A stretch of 64,000 nucleotides of DNA from Mucilaginibacter aquariorum (lineage in GTDB: Bacteria > Bacteroidota > Bacteroidia > Sphingobacteriales > Sphingobacteriaceae). Below the pieces are notes generated by a model, which was given only the letters and a program-made list of their open reading frames with translations, did no database searches and was not told the origin of the DNA. The stretch is from the NCBI RefSeq assembly GCF_024498135.1, contig NZ_JANHOH010000014.1, positions 1-64,000 of the forward strand, given 5' to 3'. Positions 28,286-36,827 of the stretch are shown here, in pieces. The translations under genes and the position numbers were made by a program. Every line of letters starts with the position of its first letter. The stretch's first letter is position 1.

Positions 28286-29152
28286 TTATTTTATATAGGT
28301 TTTTTGATAGCTTAAAGGGCTTTTACCGGTTATTTCTTTAAAATATTTATGAAAGCTGGCAAAGTTATAAAAGCCGCTGTCGTAACATATTTCTTTTACA
28401 TTTAATTGGTTGTTAATAAGAAGTTTGCAAGCATTGCCAACCCTAATCTCGTTAATAAAACGCGAATAAGTTTTCCTGCTGCGCGATTTAAAAAATTTGC
28501 AGAAAGAGTTTGGGCTGATGTTGGCTACAGCGGCTATCTCTTCAAGCGAGATCTTTTTCTTGAAATTAGCTATCGTGTAGTTATAAATAGCATTGATACG
28601 GTCCTTCTCAGATTCCTGGAAATTGTGCTGAAAACCCATAGAAGCAAGCGTGTTATTTTCAGCGTTATCGCCAATGGCCAGCAATACCTCCATCAACAAA
28701 ATTATCTTGCGGGCACCTTCGGCATGTATAACCTTTTCTATCAGGTTGCCTATACCCATCAGGTTTGCGCCTGTTATCTGTATTCCCCGTTTTGATCTTT
28801 TTAGTACGTCCCTGATCTCTTTATTTTCCGGCAATTCCAAAAACATATCGCCCCAAAAATTCTCATTGAAATGTACAACACTTACATCGGCCGTAACATC
28901 CGCTTCTTTGTTAAAATAGCTTCCGTCAAACTGCCAGTAGTGGGGTAAATTGGAGCCTACCAAAACAACATCGCCGATATTAAACTGGGTAATACAATCG
29001 CCAATAAACTGGGTACCATTGCCTTTTTTAAAATAGACGAGCTCAACTTCGGGATGGTAATGCCAATGGTTGTTCACATTCGGCATTATATCCCTCCGGG
29101 CATTAAATGAATGTACCAGGTTTGTAGATACTTTTAATAATTGAGGTTTCAT
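28286..29152 (-). CDS. AraC-family regulator with cupin domain, likely fucose-locus regulator
   Basis: A 288-residue AraC regulator with an N-terminal cupin (NNHWHYHPEVELVYFKKGNGTQFIGD, ligand-binding) and a C-terminal double helix-turn-helix (ISLEEIAAVANISPNSFCKFFKSRS; NVKEICYDSGFYNFASFHKYFKEITGKSPLSY). It splits the fucose locus, is divergent from the SDR-GH95 pair and converges on the esterase gene. That position makes it the best candidate for sugar-dependent activation of the locus. The 223-bp divergent spacer contains an AT-only 16-bp palindrome (29319-29334) of little information. Confidence 0.85.
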   Translation of the reverse strand: MKPQLLKVSTNLVHSFNARRDIMPNVNNHWHYHPEVELVYFKKGNGTQFIGDCITQFNIGDVVLVGSNLPHYWQFDGSYFNKEADVTADVSVVHFNENFWGDMFLELPENKEIRDVLKRSKRGIQITGANLMGIGNLIEKVIHAEGARKIILLMEVLLAIGDNAENNTLASMGFQHNFQESEKDRINAIYNYTIANFKKKISLEEIAAVANISPNSFCKFFKSRSRKTYSRFINEIRVGNACKLLINNQLNVKEICYDSGFYNFASFHKYFKEITGKSPLSYQKTYIK

Positions 29153-29375
29153 GAAAATTAATTGGCAGGCTGAATGTACAAAAATTCAACTTAAAAGCCA
29201 CAAATTTGATATATGTTTTATTTTAATCCAATATCGCTGAATGATTTGATAAAAGGATTAAACATTAAGGCTTTAACAAACACTTAATTTGTGAATACTA
29301 TTTAATATCAACCTGTTATTAAATATATATTTAACCAATTATACAAGCCTTAACATGGCCGGGCTTAACCAATTT

Positions 29376-30155
29376 ATGGATCTACAAATTAAGGACAAAG
29401 TAATTATAGTAACCGGTGGCGCGCGGGGCATTGGCAAAGGCATATCAGTGTTGCTTGCCCGTGAAGGTGCTATCGCGGTAATTTTAAGCCGCTCGGCAGA
29501 TGAGAGCCTCAAAACAGTACAAGAGATACAGGAAGCAGGCGGCAAAGCGTTTCAGTTTCAAGCCGAATTATCTAACCCCGACGAATGCAGGGAAGCGGTA
29601 GAAAAAGTTGTAGCAAAGTTTGGCCGGATTGATGGCTTGGTGAATAATGCCGGTGAAAATGATGGCGTGGGCTTGCAGAATGGTGGTTACGAAAAGTTTA
29701 TGCGATCGCTTCATAAAAACCTGGTGCATTATTATTTAATAGCACATTATGCACTGCCCGAGCTAATTAAAACACAGGGGAGTATTGTAAATATTAGCTC
29801 GAAAGTGGCTGATACCGGGCAGGGCGGCACATCGGCCTATGCTGCTGCAAATGGCGGCCGCAATGCATTAACAAGGGAATGGGCTGTTGAATTATTGCCG
29901 CATAATATACGCGTGAACGCCGTTGTTGTCGCCGAATGTTATACGCCTTTATATGAACGCTGGCTGCAAACGGTTGAAAATCCAGTAGAAAAATTAGCAT
30001 CAATAATTGATAACATCCCGTTAGGGAAAAGGATGACCACGGTTGAAGAGATAGCCAATATGGTGGTGTTTCTGTTATCGCCGGTTTCCAGCCATACTAC
30101 CGGGCAAATTAATTATGTTGATGGCGGTTATGTACATTTAGACAGATCAATTTAA
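29376..30155 (+). CDS. SDR, probable L-fucose 1-dehydrogenase; catalytic Lys replaced by Asn
   Basis: A 259-residue SDR with TGGARGIG (13-20), NNAG (90-93), Ser142 and Tyr155. The catalytic YxxxK lysine is replaced by Asn159 (YAAAN, codon AAT at 29850-29852), although flanking residues (GGRNALTREWAVELLP) are well conserved. Context (GH95 directly downstream, FucP pathway upstream) suggests it makes L-fucono-lactone from L-fucose. No lactonase gene was found nearby, so the lactone may open on its own or elsewhere. ATG 29376 (MDLQIKDKVIIVTGG) is chosen over ATG 29355. Confidence 0.8.
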   Translation: MDLQIKDKVIIVTGGARGIGKGISVLLAREGAIAVILSRSADESLKTVQEIQEAGGKAFQFQAELSNPDECREAVEKVVAKFGRIDGLVNNAGENDGVGLQNGGYEKFMRSLHKNLVHYYLIAHYALPELIKTQGSIVNISSKVADTGQGGTSAYAAANGGRNALTREWAVELLPHNIRVNAVVVAECYTPLYERWLQTVENPVEKLASIIDNIPLGKRMTTVEEIANMVVFLLSPVSSHTTGQINYVDGGYVHLDRSI

Positions 30156-30167
30156 CCTTATTTAACT

Positions 30168-32435
30168 ATGAGAGTTACCTCACCTCTATTTTATCGTATT
30201 ACGCTAAGTATCCTTTGTGCGACATGCTTCCTTCTTGCAAACAAGTCCAATGCGCAGGACCTGAAATTATGGGACAATAAGCCCGCTAAGGATTGGATGA
30301 CGGATGCATACCCTATTGGCAATGGCCGCATAGGGGGCATGGTATTTGGCGGCATAGCGCAAGAACATATACAATTTAACGAAATTAGCCTGTGGACAGG
30401 TGATGAAAATGAAACCGGGGCATACCAGGCTTTCGGTGATCTGTACGTAAAGTTTACCGGGAAGGATAGCACAGCAACAAACTATCACCGCGAATTGGAT
30501 ATTAGTAAGTCCTTATTAAATATCAGCTATGCTTTGGGGGCGGTTAATTATAGTAGGCAGTATTTCTGCAGTTTCCCTGATAAAGTGATGGCTTTGCATT
30601 ATAAAGCGAGCAAAGCCGGTGCATATTCGGCCATTATACAACTTACCGATGCGCATGAAGCCATAATTACCGGGAGCAGCGCCAGCCTGCAAATGAATGG
30701 TAAACTGGATAATGGCATGGCCTATAGTGCAACCGCCAGGATCATTTTAGATGGAGGATCGGTAAGCGTTGAAAAAGATGAAAAAGGGTTTTCACAACTT
30801 AACATCCAAAAGGCAAATGGTTTTACCATATTGCTTTCGGCAGCTACAGATTATAGCAACAAGCGCGAGGATAAGTGGAAAGGCGAAGATCCTGCCGTTA
30901 AAGTGAAAAACATATTGGCAGCAGCCGGTACCAAAACTTATCCCCAACTACTAACAAGGCATGTAGCAGATTACCGGTCACTTTTTGGCCGTGTGTCTTT
31001 ATCCCTTGGCAGTAAAATAAGTACTTACAGTTTAGTGCCAACTTACCAGCGCATCCTTAATTATAAAAAATCCGGCGATACTAAATTAGAAGCCTTGCTG
31101 TTTCAGTATGGCAGATATTTACTGATCAGTTCATCGCGCAAAAGTGGCTTGCCGGCCAACCTGCAGGGCTTGTGGAATAATAGTACTTCGCCGCCGTGGC
31201 GCAGTGATTATCACTCCAACATTAACATACAGATGAATTACTGGCTGGCCGAACCAACAAATCTATCGGAATGCCATTATCCCTACCTGGACTATATTAA
31301 CAGTATGCGTAAGGTGAAAACCGAAAGCACAGCTAAACAATATCCTGGTACCCGCGGCTGGACAGTGAAAACAGAGAACAACATTTTTGGAGGTTCCAGC
31401 TTTTTATGGAACACCCCCGGCAGTGCATGGTACGCGCAGGGCATATGGGAACATTATGCTTTTACGCAGGATAAAAACTATCTAAAAACCTTTGCCTATC
31501 CCATTTTAAAAGAGATATCCCAGTTTTGGGATGATCATTTAAAACGCCGGCCCGATGGTACGCTGGTTTCACCAATGGGCTGGTCGCCGGAGCATGGGCC
31601 TACCGAAGATGGGGTAACTTACGATCAGGAAATTGTTTATGACCTGTTCACCAATTATATTGAAGCGTGTGATGTGCTGGGTTTAGATAAAACCTATCGT
31701 GACCATATAGCATCGTTAAAAGAACACCTTTTAATGCCCAAAATTGGCAAATGGGGCCAGCTACAGGAATGGGAAACCGACCGCGATGATCCGAAAGATA
31801 ACCACAGGCATGCCTCGCACCTTTTCGCGCTGCATCCGGGTAAGCAGATAAGCGCCATTAAAACACCCGAATTAGCCCAGGCAGCTAAAGTAAGCTTGCT
31901 TGCCCGTGGCGATGCCTCAACAGGATGGTCAATGGCCTGGAAAATGAACTTTTGGGCACGTTTACTTGATGGTGACCATGCCTATACTATCCTGAACAAC
32001 TTTATAACCCTTGTTGGTGGCGCTGGTGTTGATTATAATGAAGGTGGCGGGATCTATGCCAACCTTTTCTGCGCGCACCCGCCATTCCAGATAGATGGAA
32101 ACTTTGGCTATACAGCAGGTGTTGCCGAAATGTTGTTTCAAAGCCAAACGGATGAAATTCAACTGTTGCCTGCCCTGCCAAAAGCATGGGCCGAAGGTAG
32201 CGTGCAGGGCTTATGTGCACGGGGCAATTTTGTTATCACCAACCTGGAATGGAAAAACAGCAAAATAACCAGGCTGTCTATCAAATCAGTATCCGGAGGG
32301 GATTGTAAAATACGGGTGTCAAATACTTTGAAAGCGGCTTCGGCTCATGTAAAAAGCAGCACGCAGGATAAAGCTATTATATATAGTTTTAAAACTGCAC
32401 CCGGTGCAACATACAGCTTTATAGCAAACAATTAA
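30168..32435 (+). CDS. GH95 alpha-L-fucosidase, exported
   Basis: A 755-residue glycoside hydrolase family 95 protein with a signal peptide (about 1-29, SNA-Q). The N-terminal beta domain starts at WMTDAYPIGNGRIGGMVFG. The (alpha/alpha)6 catalytic domain carries all known GH95 active-site residues: Asn351 and Asn353 in HSNINIQMNYW, Glu475 in SPEHGP, and Asp643 in QIDGNFGYTAG. GH95 enzymes invert and release terminal alpha-1,2-L-fucose, and some act on L-galactose. It lies 12 bp behind the SDR gene, so release and first oxidation of fucose are co-expressed. Confidence 0.92.
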   Translation: MRVTSPLFYRITLSILCATCFLLANKSNAQDLKLWDNKPAKDWMTDAYPIGNGRIGGMVFGGIAQEHIQFNEISLWTGDENETGAYQAFGDLYVKFTGKDSTATNYHRELDISKSLLNISYALGAVNYSRQYFCSFPDKVMALHYKASKAGAYSAIIQLTDAHEAIITGSSASLQMNGKLDNGMAYSATARIILDGGSVSVEKDEKGFSQLNIQKANGFTILLSAATDYSNKREDKWKGEDPAVKVKNILAAAGTKTYPQLLTRHVADYRSLFGRVSLSLGSKISTYSLVPTYQRILNYKKSGDTKLEALLFQYGRYLLISSSRKSGLPANLQGLWNNSTSPPWRSDYHSNINIQMNYWLAEPTNLSECHYPYLDYINSMRKVKTESTAKQYPGTRGWTVKTENNIFGGSSFLWNTPGSAWYAQGIWEHYAFTQDKNYLKTFAYPILKEISQFWDDHLKRRPDGTLVSPMGWSPEHGPTEDGVTYDQEIVYDLFTNYIEACDVLGLDKTYRDHIASLKEHLLMPKIGKWGQLQEWETDRDDPKDNHRHASHLFALHPGKQISAIKTPELAQAAKVSLLARGDASTGWSMAWKMNFWARLLDGDHAYTILNNFITLVGGAGVDYNEGGGIYANLFCAHPPFQIDGNFGYTAGVAEMLFQSQTDEIQLLPALPKAWAEGSVQGLCARGNFVITNLEWKNSKITRLSIKSVSGGDCKIRVSNTLKAASAHVKSSTQDKAIIYSFKTAPGATYSFIANN

Positions 32436-32472
32436 AAAAAAGGAAGGCCACTATTAGTGGCCTTCCTTTTTT
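32436..32472. terminator. bidirectional hairpin terminator
   Basis: GGAAGGCCACT (32442-32452), loop ATT, AGTGGCCTTCC (32456-32466), flanked by A-run and T-run, lies between the convergent GH95 and sugar-porter genes and can end transcription from both sides. Confidence 0.85.
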
Positions 32473-32496
32473 GTTATCAATACAGATTAGTAAAAT

Positions 32497-33912
32497 TTAG
32501 TGCGCTACCCAAATATCCTGTACTTCTTCTAAAGATTTGCCTTTGGTTTCTGGGACCATTTTATAAACCGTCCAGAATGATAGCAGGCAGCACGCCGAAA
32601 AGAACCAAAAAGTATAAGCTGGTCCAATGGAACTCAATAAAATAGGGGTAAGCTGCCCAACAATGGTATCGGCTACCCACATGGTCATGATGCTGATGGC
32701 CATTGCGCGTCCACGGATCTTTGTTGGAAAGATCTCGGCAGCTATTACAAATTTTAACGGGCCTATAGAAAAAGCAAAGCAAGCCAGGAATAAAATTATG
32801 CTGATGACTAAAGCAATACTATTTGTGCTGCCATGAAAAAAGCACCATCCTGTAAAAAACAAAGAAACAGTAGCACCAAGCGAACCCACAATGTAAAGCG
32901 GCCTGCGCCCCATTTTATCCACCTTCCAAATGGCTATGATGGTGAAAAGGAAGTTTGCCAAACCAAATATAACCTGACCCAGCAATGCATTGCTGATATT
33001 GATACCGGCATCGCTTAGTATGCGGGGACCATAATAAATAACCGCGTTTATGCCGCTAAATTGCGAGAACAGAGGGAGTAATATTCCTATCAGTAGAGGT
33101 TTTCTTAAGGCTGGTGCAAACAGCTCTTTGTAAGTGCCAACATCTTTGTTTGTATTCTTTTTTATGGCGGCAACTTCCTGGGCTGCAATTTCTGCATCTT
33201 CAATTTTTGTTAGTATGGCAACACCTTCGGCAACTTTACCTTTTTGAAGCAGCCATCTCGGGCTTTCGGGCACAAAGGCTAATCCAATAAAAAACAATAG
33301 GGACGGAATAACACCCAGCCCTAACATACTGCGCCAAACTTCTTTTATAAATAACAGGTTTAATGCACTCTGCAAGGTCTCACCACCCAGTGAAATGCTT
33401 TTATGAGATAAGGAAAAACCGAGTAACTCTGAATTGGTAAGGTAAGCAATAAGGATACCGGCAGTTATAGCTAATTGGTAAAAAGTAACCAGCCTTCCCC
33501 GTATTTTGGCAGGGGCAATTTCTGAGATATACAATGGAGCCACTATTGATGCTACCCCAACGCCTGTACCGCCAAGCATCCGGGCCAATACCAAAAAGGT
33601 AAAGTTGGATGAAAATGCCGTTCCGGCTGCTGATACAAAAAATAAGATAGCCGAAAGCATCAGCATTTTTTTTCGGCCTAAGCGGTCGCTAAGTTCACCA
33701 GAGAACGATACTCCTATGATGCAGCCTACCAATGCCGATGAAACAAACCAGCCCTCGGCAACCGAGGAAAGAGCGAACTGGTGTTTTACAAACGGCAGCA
33801 CGCCGGATATTACGGCCATATCAAAACCGAATAATAGCCCGCCCATAGTGGCTACCAGGGTAATGGCAATTAAAAAAAACGAAGATTTTTTTGATGTTGT
33901 ATTACTACTCAT
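32497..33912 (-). CDS. MFS sugar porter (XylE/AraE type)
   Basis: A 471-residue, 12-helix MFS sugar porter. The family motifs are DRLGRKKMLMLSA after helix 2, PESPRWLLQKGK at the end of the first half, and DKMGRRPLYIVGS and PETKGKSLEEVQ in the second half. Xylose, glucose or arabinose:proton symport is typical. It is the last gene of the minus-strand gntR operon, 60 bp behind the isomerase-like gene. Xylose catabolic genes are encoded 5 kb away, so xylose is one possible substrate, but its operon partner points to mannose or a related hexose. Confidence 0.88.
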   Translation of the reverse strand: MSSNTTSKKSSFFLIAITLVATMGGLLFGFDMAVISGVLPFVKHQFALSSVAEGWFVSSALVGCIIGVSFSGELSDRLGRKKMLMLSAILFFVSAAGTAFSSNFTFLVLARMLGGTGVGVASIVAPLYISEIAPAKIRGRLVTFYQLAITAGILIAYLTNSELLGFSLSHKSISLGGETLQSALNLLFIKEVWRSMLGLGVIPSLLFFIGLAFVPESPRWLLQKGKVAEGVAILTKIEDAEIAAQEVAAIKKNTNKDVGTYKELFAPALRKPLLIGILLPLFSQFSGINAVIYYGPRILSDAGINISNALLGQVIFGLANFLFTIIAIWKVDKMGRRPLYIVGSLGATVSLFFTGWCFFHGSTNSIALVISIILFLACFAFSIGPLKFVIAAEIFPTKIRGRAMAISIMTMWVADTIVGQLTPILLSSIGPAYTFWFFSACCLLSFWTVYKMVPETKGKSLEEVQDIWVAH

Positions 33913-33972
33913 GTAAATATTATTTAGGTTCTTCTCGCTGGTTATTAAAGAATTCTCATATCGATTAGGTTA

Positions 33973-35796
33973 TTAACAGCACTCGTCTTTAACATAAGCT
34001 TTAACAACTTTGGCCTTTTTGTTTCCGTTATTGCGCATGCTGTAAGTTTTTGCATTTGCGGGGATAATAAAAGTTTCCGTATAGTGTATCACCTGTTCCA
34101 GATCGCCTGTTTTTACAATGATGCTTTCGCCTTCAACAAGGCTAAGTATAAGGCATTGGTCATTGGTGCTGTCTGTAACATCAGTCTCAAATTCAAATCT
34201 TTCAATGTTATAAAAATGCTCGGGATGCGTGCTCAGGCTAATAAGTTTCCAATCCACGCCTTCCTTAACAACAGCTTGTTTCGATATCAAAGTATCAGTG
34301 ACAACATCTCCCTTACGAGTGAAATTAAGATTGTCAAAAGCCCGGTCAATATTTAAGGTACGTGGATTTCCGCTTAGGTCAGGGCGCACCCAGTCATACA
34401 TTTTAAAAGTAAAAATGTACGGGGTAGCGCTTATTTCCAGTACCATGTTGTTTTTGCCCGAACAATGAACAGTACCATTGGGGATAAGGAATAAGTCATG
34501 CTTTTTGGCTGGGAACACCTGGACGTATTTTTCTACATCGATCGGGCTGCTGGTGTTAAAACTTTCCTCTAAAACGGCTTTAAAAGAATCCTTATCTATA
34601 TTTTCCTGGAAACCCAGGTAAACTTCCGCGTCCTCTTCCGCATCTAATATGTAGTAGGTTTCATCCTGTGTAAAATCTTCGCCAAAGTTTGCTTTGGTAT
34701 AGGGCACGGTAGGGTGGCATTGCAGCGACAGGTTATCGCCATTCATCGTATCCAAAAAATCGAAACGAATAGGGAATTTATATCCAAACCTATCGGCAGC
34801 TTTACCTAATATTAATTTGTTATTGTTATACAGCAGGTTATCTATAGAAACCTCCAGGCGGATGCCATTACTCTCCAATACAATGCCGTTTTCGGGCGCT
34901 ATAAGTTCAAACGACCACGCATAATTAATAACATCTTTATTCAGGCCGTCGATATGTTTTTTTATCCATTGGCCACCCCACACCCCCGGTTCAAACCAAG
35001 GCCTGGCCCTAAAGGCGTTAGATGACATATCGGTTAAGGCCCCACGTAAGGTTTCGCCGGTTGTCCAGGTAATTTCATAGGGGCGTTGTTCATCCACTAT
35101 TACCGCTACGCGTGGCAGCAAAGCTTGTTTGTGTTTATTGAAAACAACCCAGTCGATAAAGTAAAACCTTTTGTACTGTGCTTTTGGTTCATTGGGTAAT
35201 TGTGCACCCAAATTGCAAATATTGCCAGCCCTTGAACGAAACTGGATCTCATTTTTTGGTACATCAAAATATATAACAGGGCATTGCCAGTTAGCTAACG
35301 CGGCTCCGCATCCATAAATGAAGGTGAGGCTACTGTTATCGGGTGTAAGTCCGGCTAAGCTATCTGTGTCATAAAAATCAGAGATGTCGCCGGGGTAAAC
35401 CTTGCCAAAAAGAGGGTCATCACCACCAAGGTATGGGGCTATTAATTTGTCAATCTCTTGTTCGGGTTTAAGGTAGTTTTCAATGAAGATCCACTTGGTA
35501 TCTATACCCTTTTTATTGAAGAAATCTGTAAGTGAATTTTTAATAATGTCCCAATATACAGAGCCGTATCCATCAAGAATAAAATTACCGCTGGTTTTTA
35601 GAATATGTTCTCCCAGGCTTTCATATCCTGAATGTATGGATTGGGCGATCTTGAATGACGGATAAATATCGTAACCAGATGTTGCACCTGTTTCATTTAA
35701 GGCGGGCATAACAAACTGATCTGTGTTTCTTAGCACTTCAATATTTACTGGCTTAGCAGAGTTTTTATTATTAAAAATTAAACTTTTGTATGTCAT
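33973..35796 (-). CDS. class I phosphomannose-isomerase-like protein with a 260-residue N-terminal extension
   Basis: A 607-residue protein. From about residue 262 it is a type I mannose-6-phosphate isomerase: VWGGQWIKKH opens the domain, and the zinc ligands Gln359-x-His361 (LQCHP), Glu379 (ETYYIL) and His444 (PNGTVH) are all in place. The first 260 residues are extra compared with ordinary class I enzymes (about 320-400 residues). They have a Gly-rich start (ILDGYGSVYW) and a FYFIDW... pattern faintly like the uridine-kinase fold but with no P-loop lysine, so no kinase activity can be claimed. ATG 35796 is used; a TTG three codons upstream is possible. It is the middle gene of gntR-isomerase-porter. 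Confidence 0.75.
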   Translation of the reverse strand: MTYKSLIFNNKNSAKPVNIEVLRNTDQFVMPALNETGATSGYDIYPSFKIAQSIHSGYESLGEHILKTSGNFILDGYGSVYWDIIKNSLTDFFNKKGIDTKWIFIENYLKPEQEIDKLIAPYLGGDDPLFGKVYPGDISDFYDTDSLAGLTPDNSSLTFIYGCGAALANWQCPVIYFDVPKNEIQFRSRAGNICNLGAQLPNEPKAQYKRFYFIDWVVFNKHKQALLPRVAVIVDEQRPYEITWTTGETLRGALTDMSSNAFRARPWFEPGVWGGQWIKKHIDGLNKDVINYAWSFELIAPENGIVLESNGIRLEVSIDNLLYNNNKLILGKAADRFGYKFPIRFDFLDTMNGDNLSLQCHPTVPYTKANFGEDFTQDETYYILDAEEDAEVYLGFQENIDKDSFKAVLEESFNTSSPIDVEKYVQVFPAKKHDLFLIPNGTVHCSGKNNMVLEISATPYIFTFKMYDWVRPDLSGNPRTLNIDRAFDNLNFTRKGDVVTDTLISKQAVVKEGVDWKLISLSTHPEHFYNIERFEFETDVTDSTNDQCLILSLVEGESIIVKTGDLEQVIHYTETFIIPANAKTYSMRNNGNKKAKVVKAYVKDECC

Positions 35797-35852
35797 AATG
35801 TACAAACATATTATAATTTATTTAATTCTCAAATAAGTAGGAGGTTTTCGTT

Positions 35853-36587
35853 TTAAATTGTGCGTCTGCTTTCTACTGTGTAAACAAAGCTATCTGCTTT
35901 ATAATATCCTAAATTATATTCCATTGGGCGCTCGCCCTGGTCATAAACAAATCGTTTTCGGAATAAAATAGGGCTGCCTGGTTCAATCTCTAATTTGGCA
36001 GCCAGGTTTTTATCAGCAACGCGTGCACTTATCTCTTCCTTAGAAAGTATAGCTATAGATGAGTGCTCATTCTCAAGCATTTCATACAAGGGTAATTTGA
36101 AATCTTCGTCGCCGGTTAGGCCGATCCTGGGATGGAAATAAGAGATAAAATAAACAAATGCTTCTTCTGAGCTTCCCCTTAAACGTTCCATTTTAAGGAT
36201 TTTCTTGTCGGTTTTTATCTCGAAAAAGTTGGCCACATATTCTTCAGGATACACCCAGCTAACATGCAGCTCATAATTTTTAATAGGGATACCACGGGCT
36301 TTCATCTCTTGTGAAAAGCTAAGCCAATTCATTGATTTTGAGCTGATCTTTTCATGGGCAACTTTGGTGCCCACTTTTTTCTTACGGGTTAGTAGTTCCT
36401 CATTTACAAGGGTATTTATAGCCTGCCGTAGAGTGGTTCTGGAGATAGCCAGTTTTTTAGCCAGGTCAACTTCGTTTGGAAGTAACTTCCCTGCCTGATA
36501 CTCAGGCTCTTTTATTAATTCTCTAATTAATCGCTCGGCCTGAACATGCAGAGGGATTGGGCTTTTATGATCTATGATAAGTTTCAT
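35853..36587 (-). CDS. GntR/HutC-family regulator with UTRA domain
   Basis: A 244-residue regulator. The winged helix is at 8-75 (IPLHVQAERLIRELIKEPEYQAG ... LAISRTTLRQAINTLVNEELLTRKKKVGTKV), and the UTRA ligand domain fills 95-240 (LKMERLRGSSEEAFVYFISYFHP, PILFRKRFVYDQGERPMEYNLGYYKAD). UTRA domains often bind phosphosugars, which fits the phosphomannose-isomerase-like gene 56 bp downstream. A palindrome lies 23 bp upstream of its start, so autoregulation is likely. Confidence 0.88.
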   Translation of the reverse strand: MKLIIDHKSPIPLHVQAERLIRELIKEPEYQAGKLLPNEVDLAKKLAISRTTLRQAINTLVNEELLTRKKKVGTKVAHEKISSKSMNWLSFSQEMKARGIPIKNYELHVSWVYPEEYVANFFEIKTDKKILKMERLRGSSEEAFVYFISYFHPRIGLTGDEDFKLPLYEMLENEHSSIAILSKEEISARVADKNLAAKLEIEPGSPILFRKRFVYDQGERPMEYNLGYYKADSFVYTVESRRTI

Positions 36588-36609
36588 ATTTCCGGATTAT
36601 GCTATAATG

Positions 36610-36626
36610 AGGTTTAAATTAAACCT
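36610..36626. promoter_or_regulatory. candidate GntR operator
   Basis: AGGTTTAAATTAAACCT is a perfect palindrome (8-bp arms, central A) 23 bp before the minus-strand gntR start. HutC-type GntR proteins bind such sites as dimers. The remaining spacer up to lacI (36827) holds nothing else that I can name. Confidence 0.5.
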
Positions 36627-36827
36627 GGTATTAATGTATTATGCAGGTTAATGCTAATGTATTAATAAAACCATTAATTAAAGATAATTAACTATAAAAT
36701 GAACCATAACGCTGCATAGTAGTGGAAGAATATAGGCATAAAATTGGAATCTTTCATTATATTATGTTCGTACATAATGCAGGCCTGGGACTAACAATTT
36801 AAACAAAGCAGCTTGATGAGCCACTTT

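Noticed and set aside
29319..29334. AT-only 16-bp palindrome in the araC-SDR spacer as an operator
   Set aside because: It consists only of A and T and is likely to occur by chance in such AT-rich DNA.
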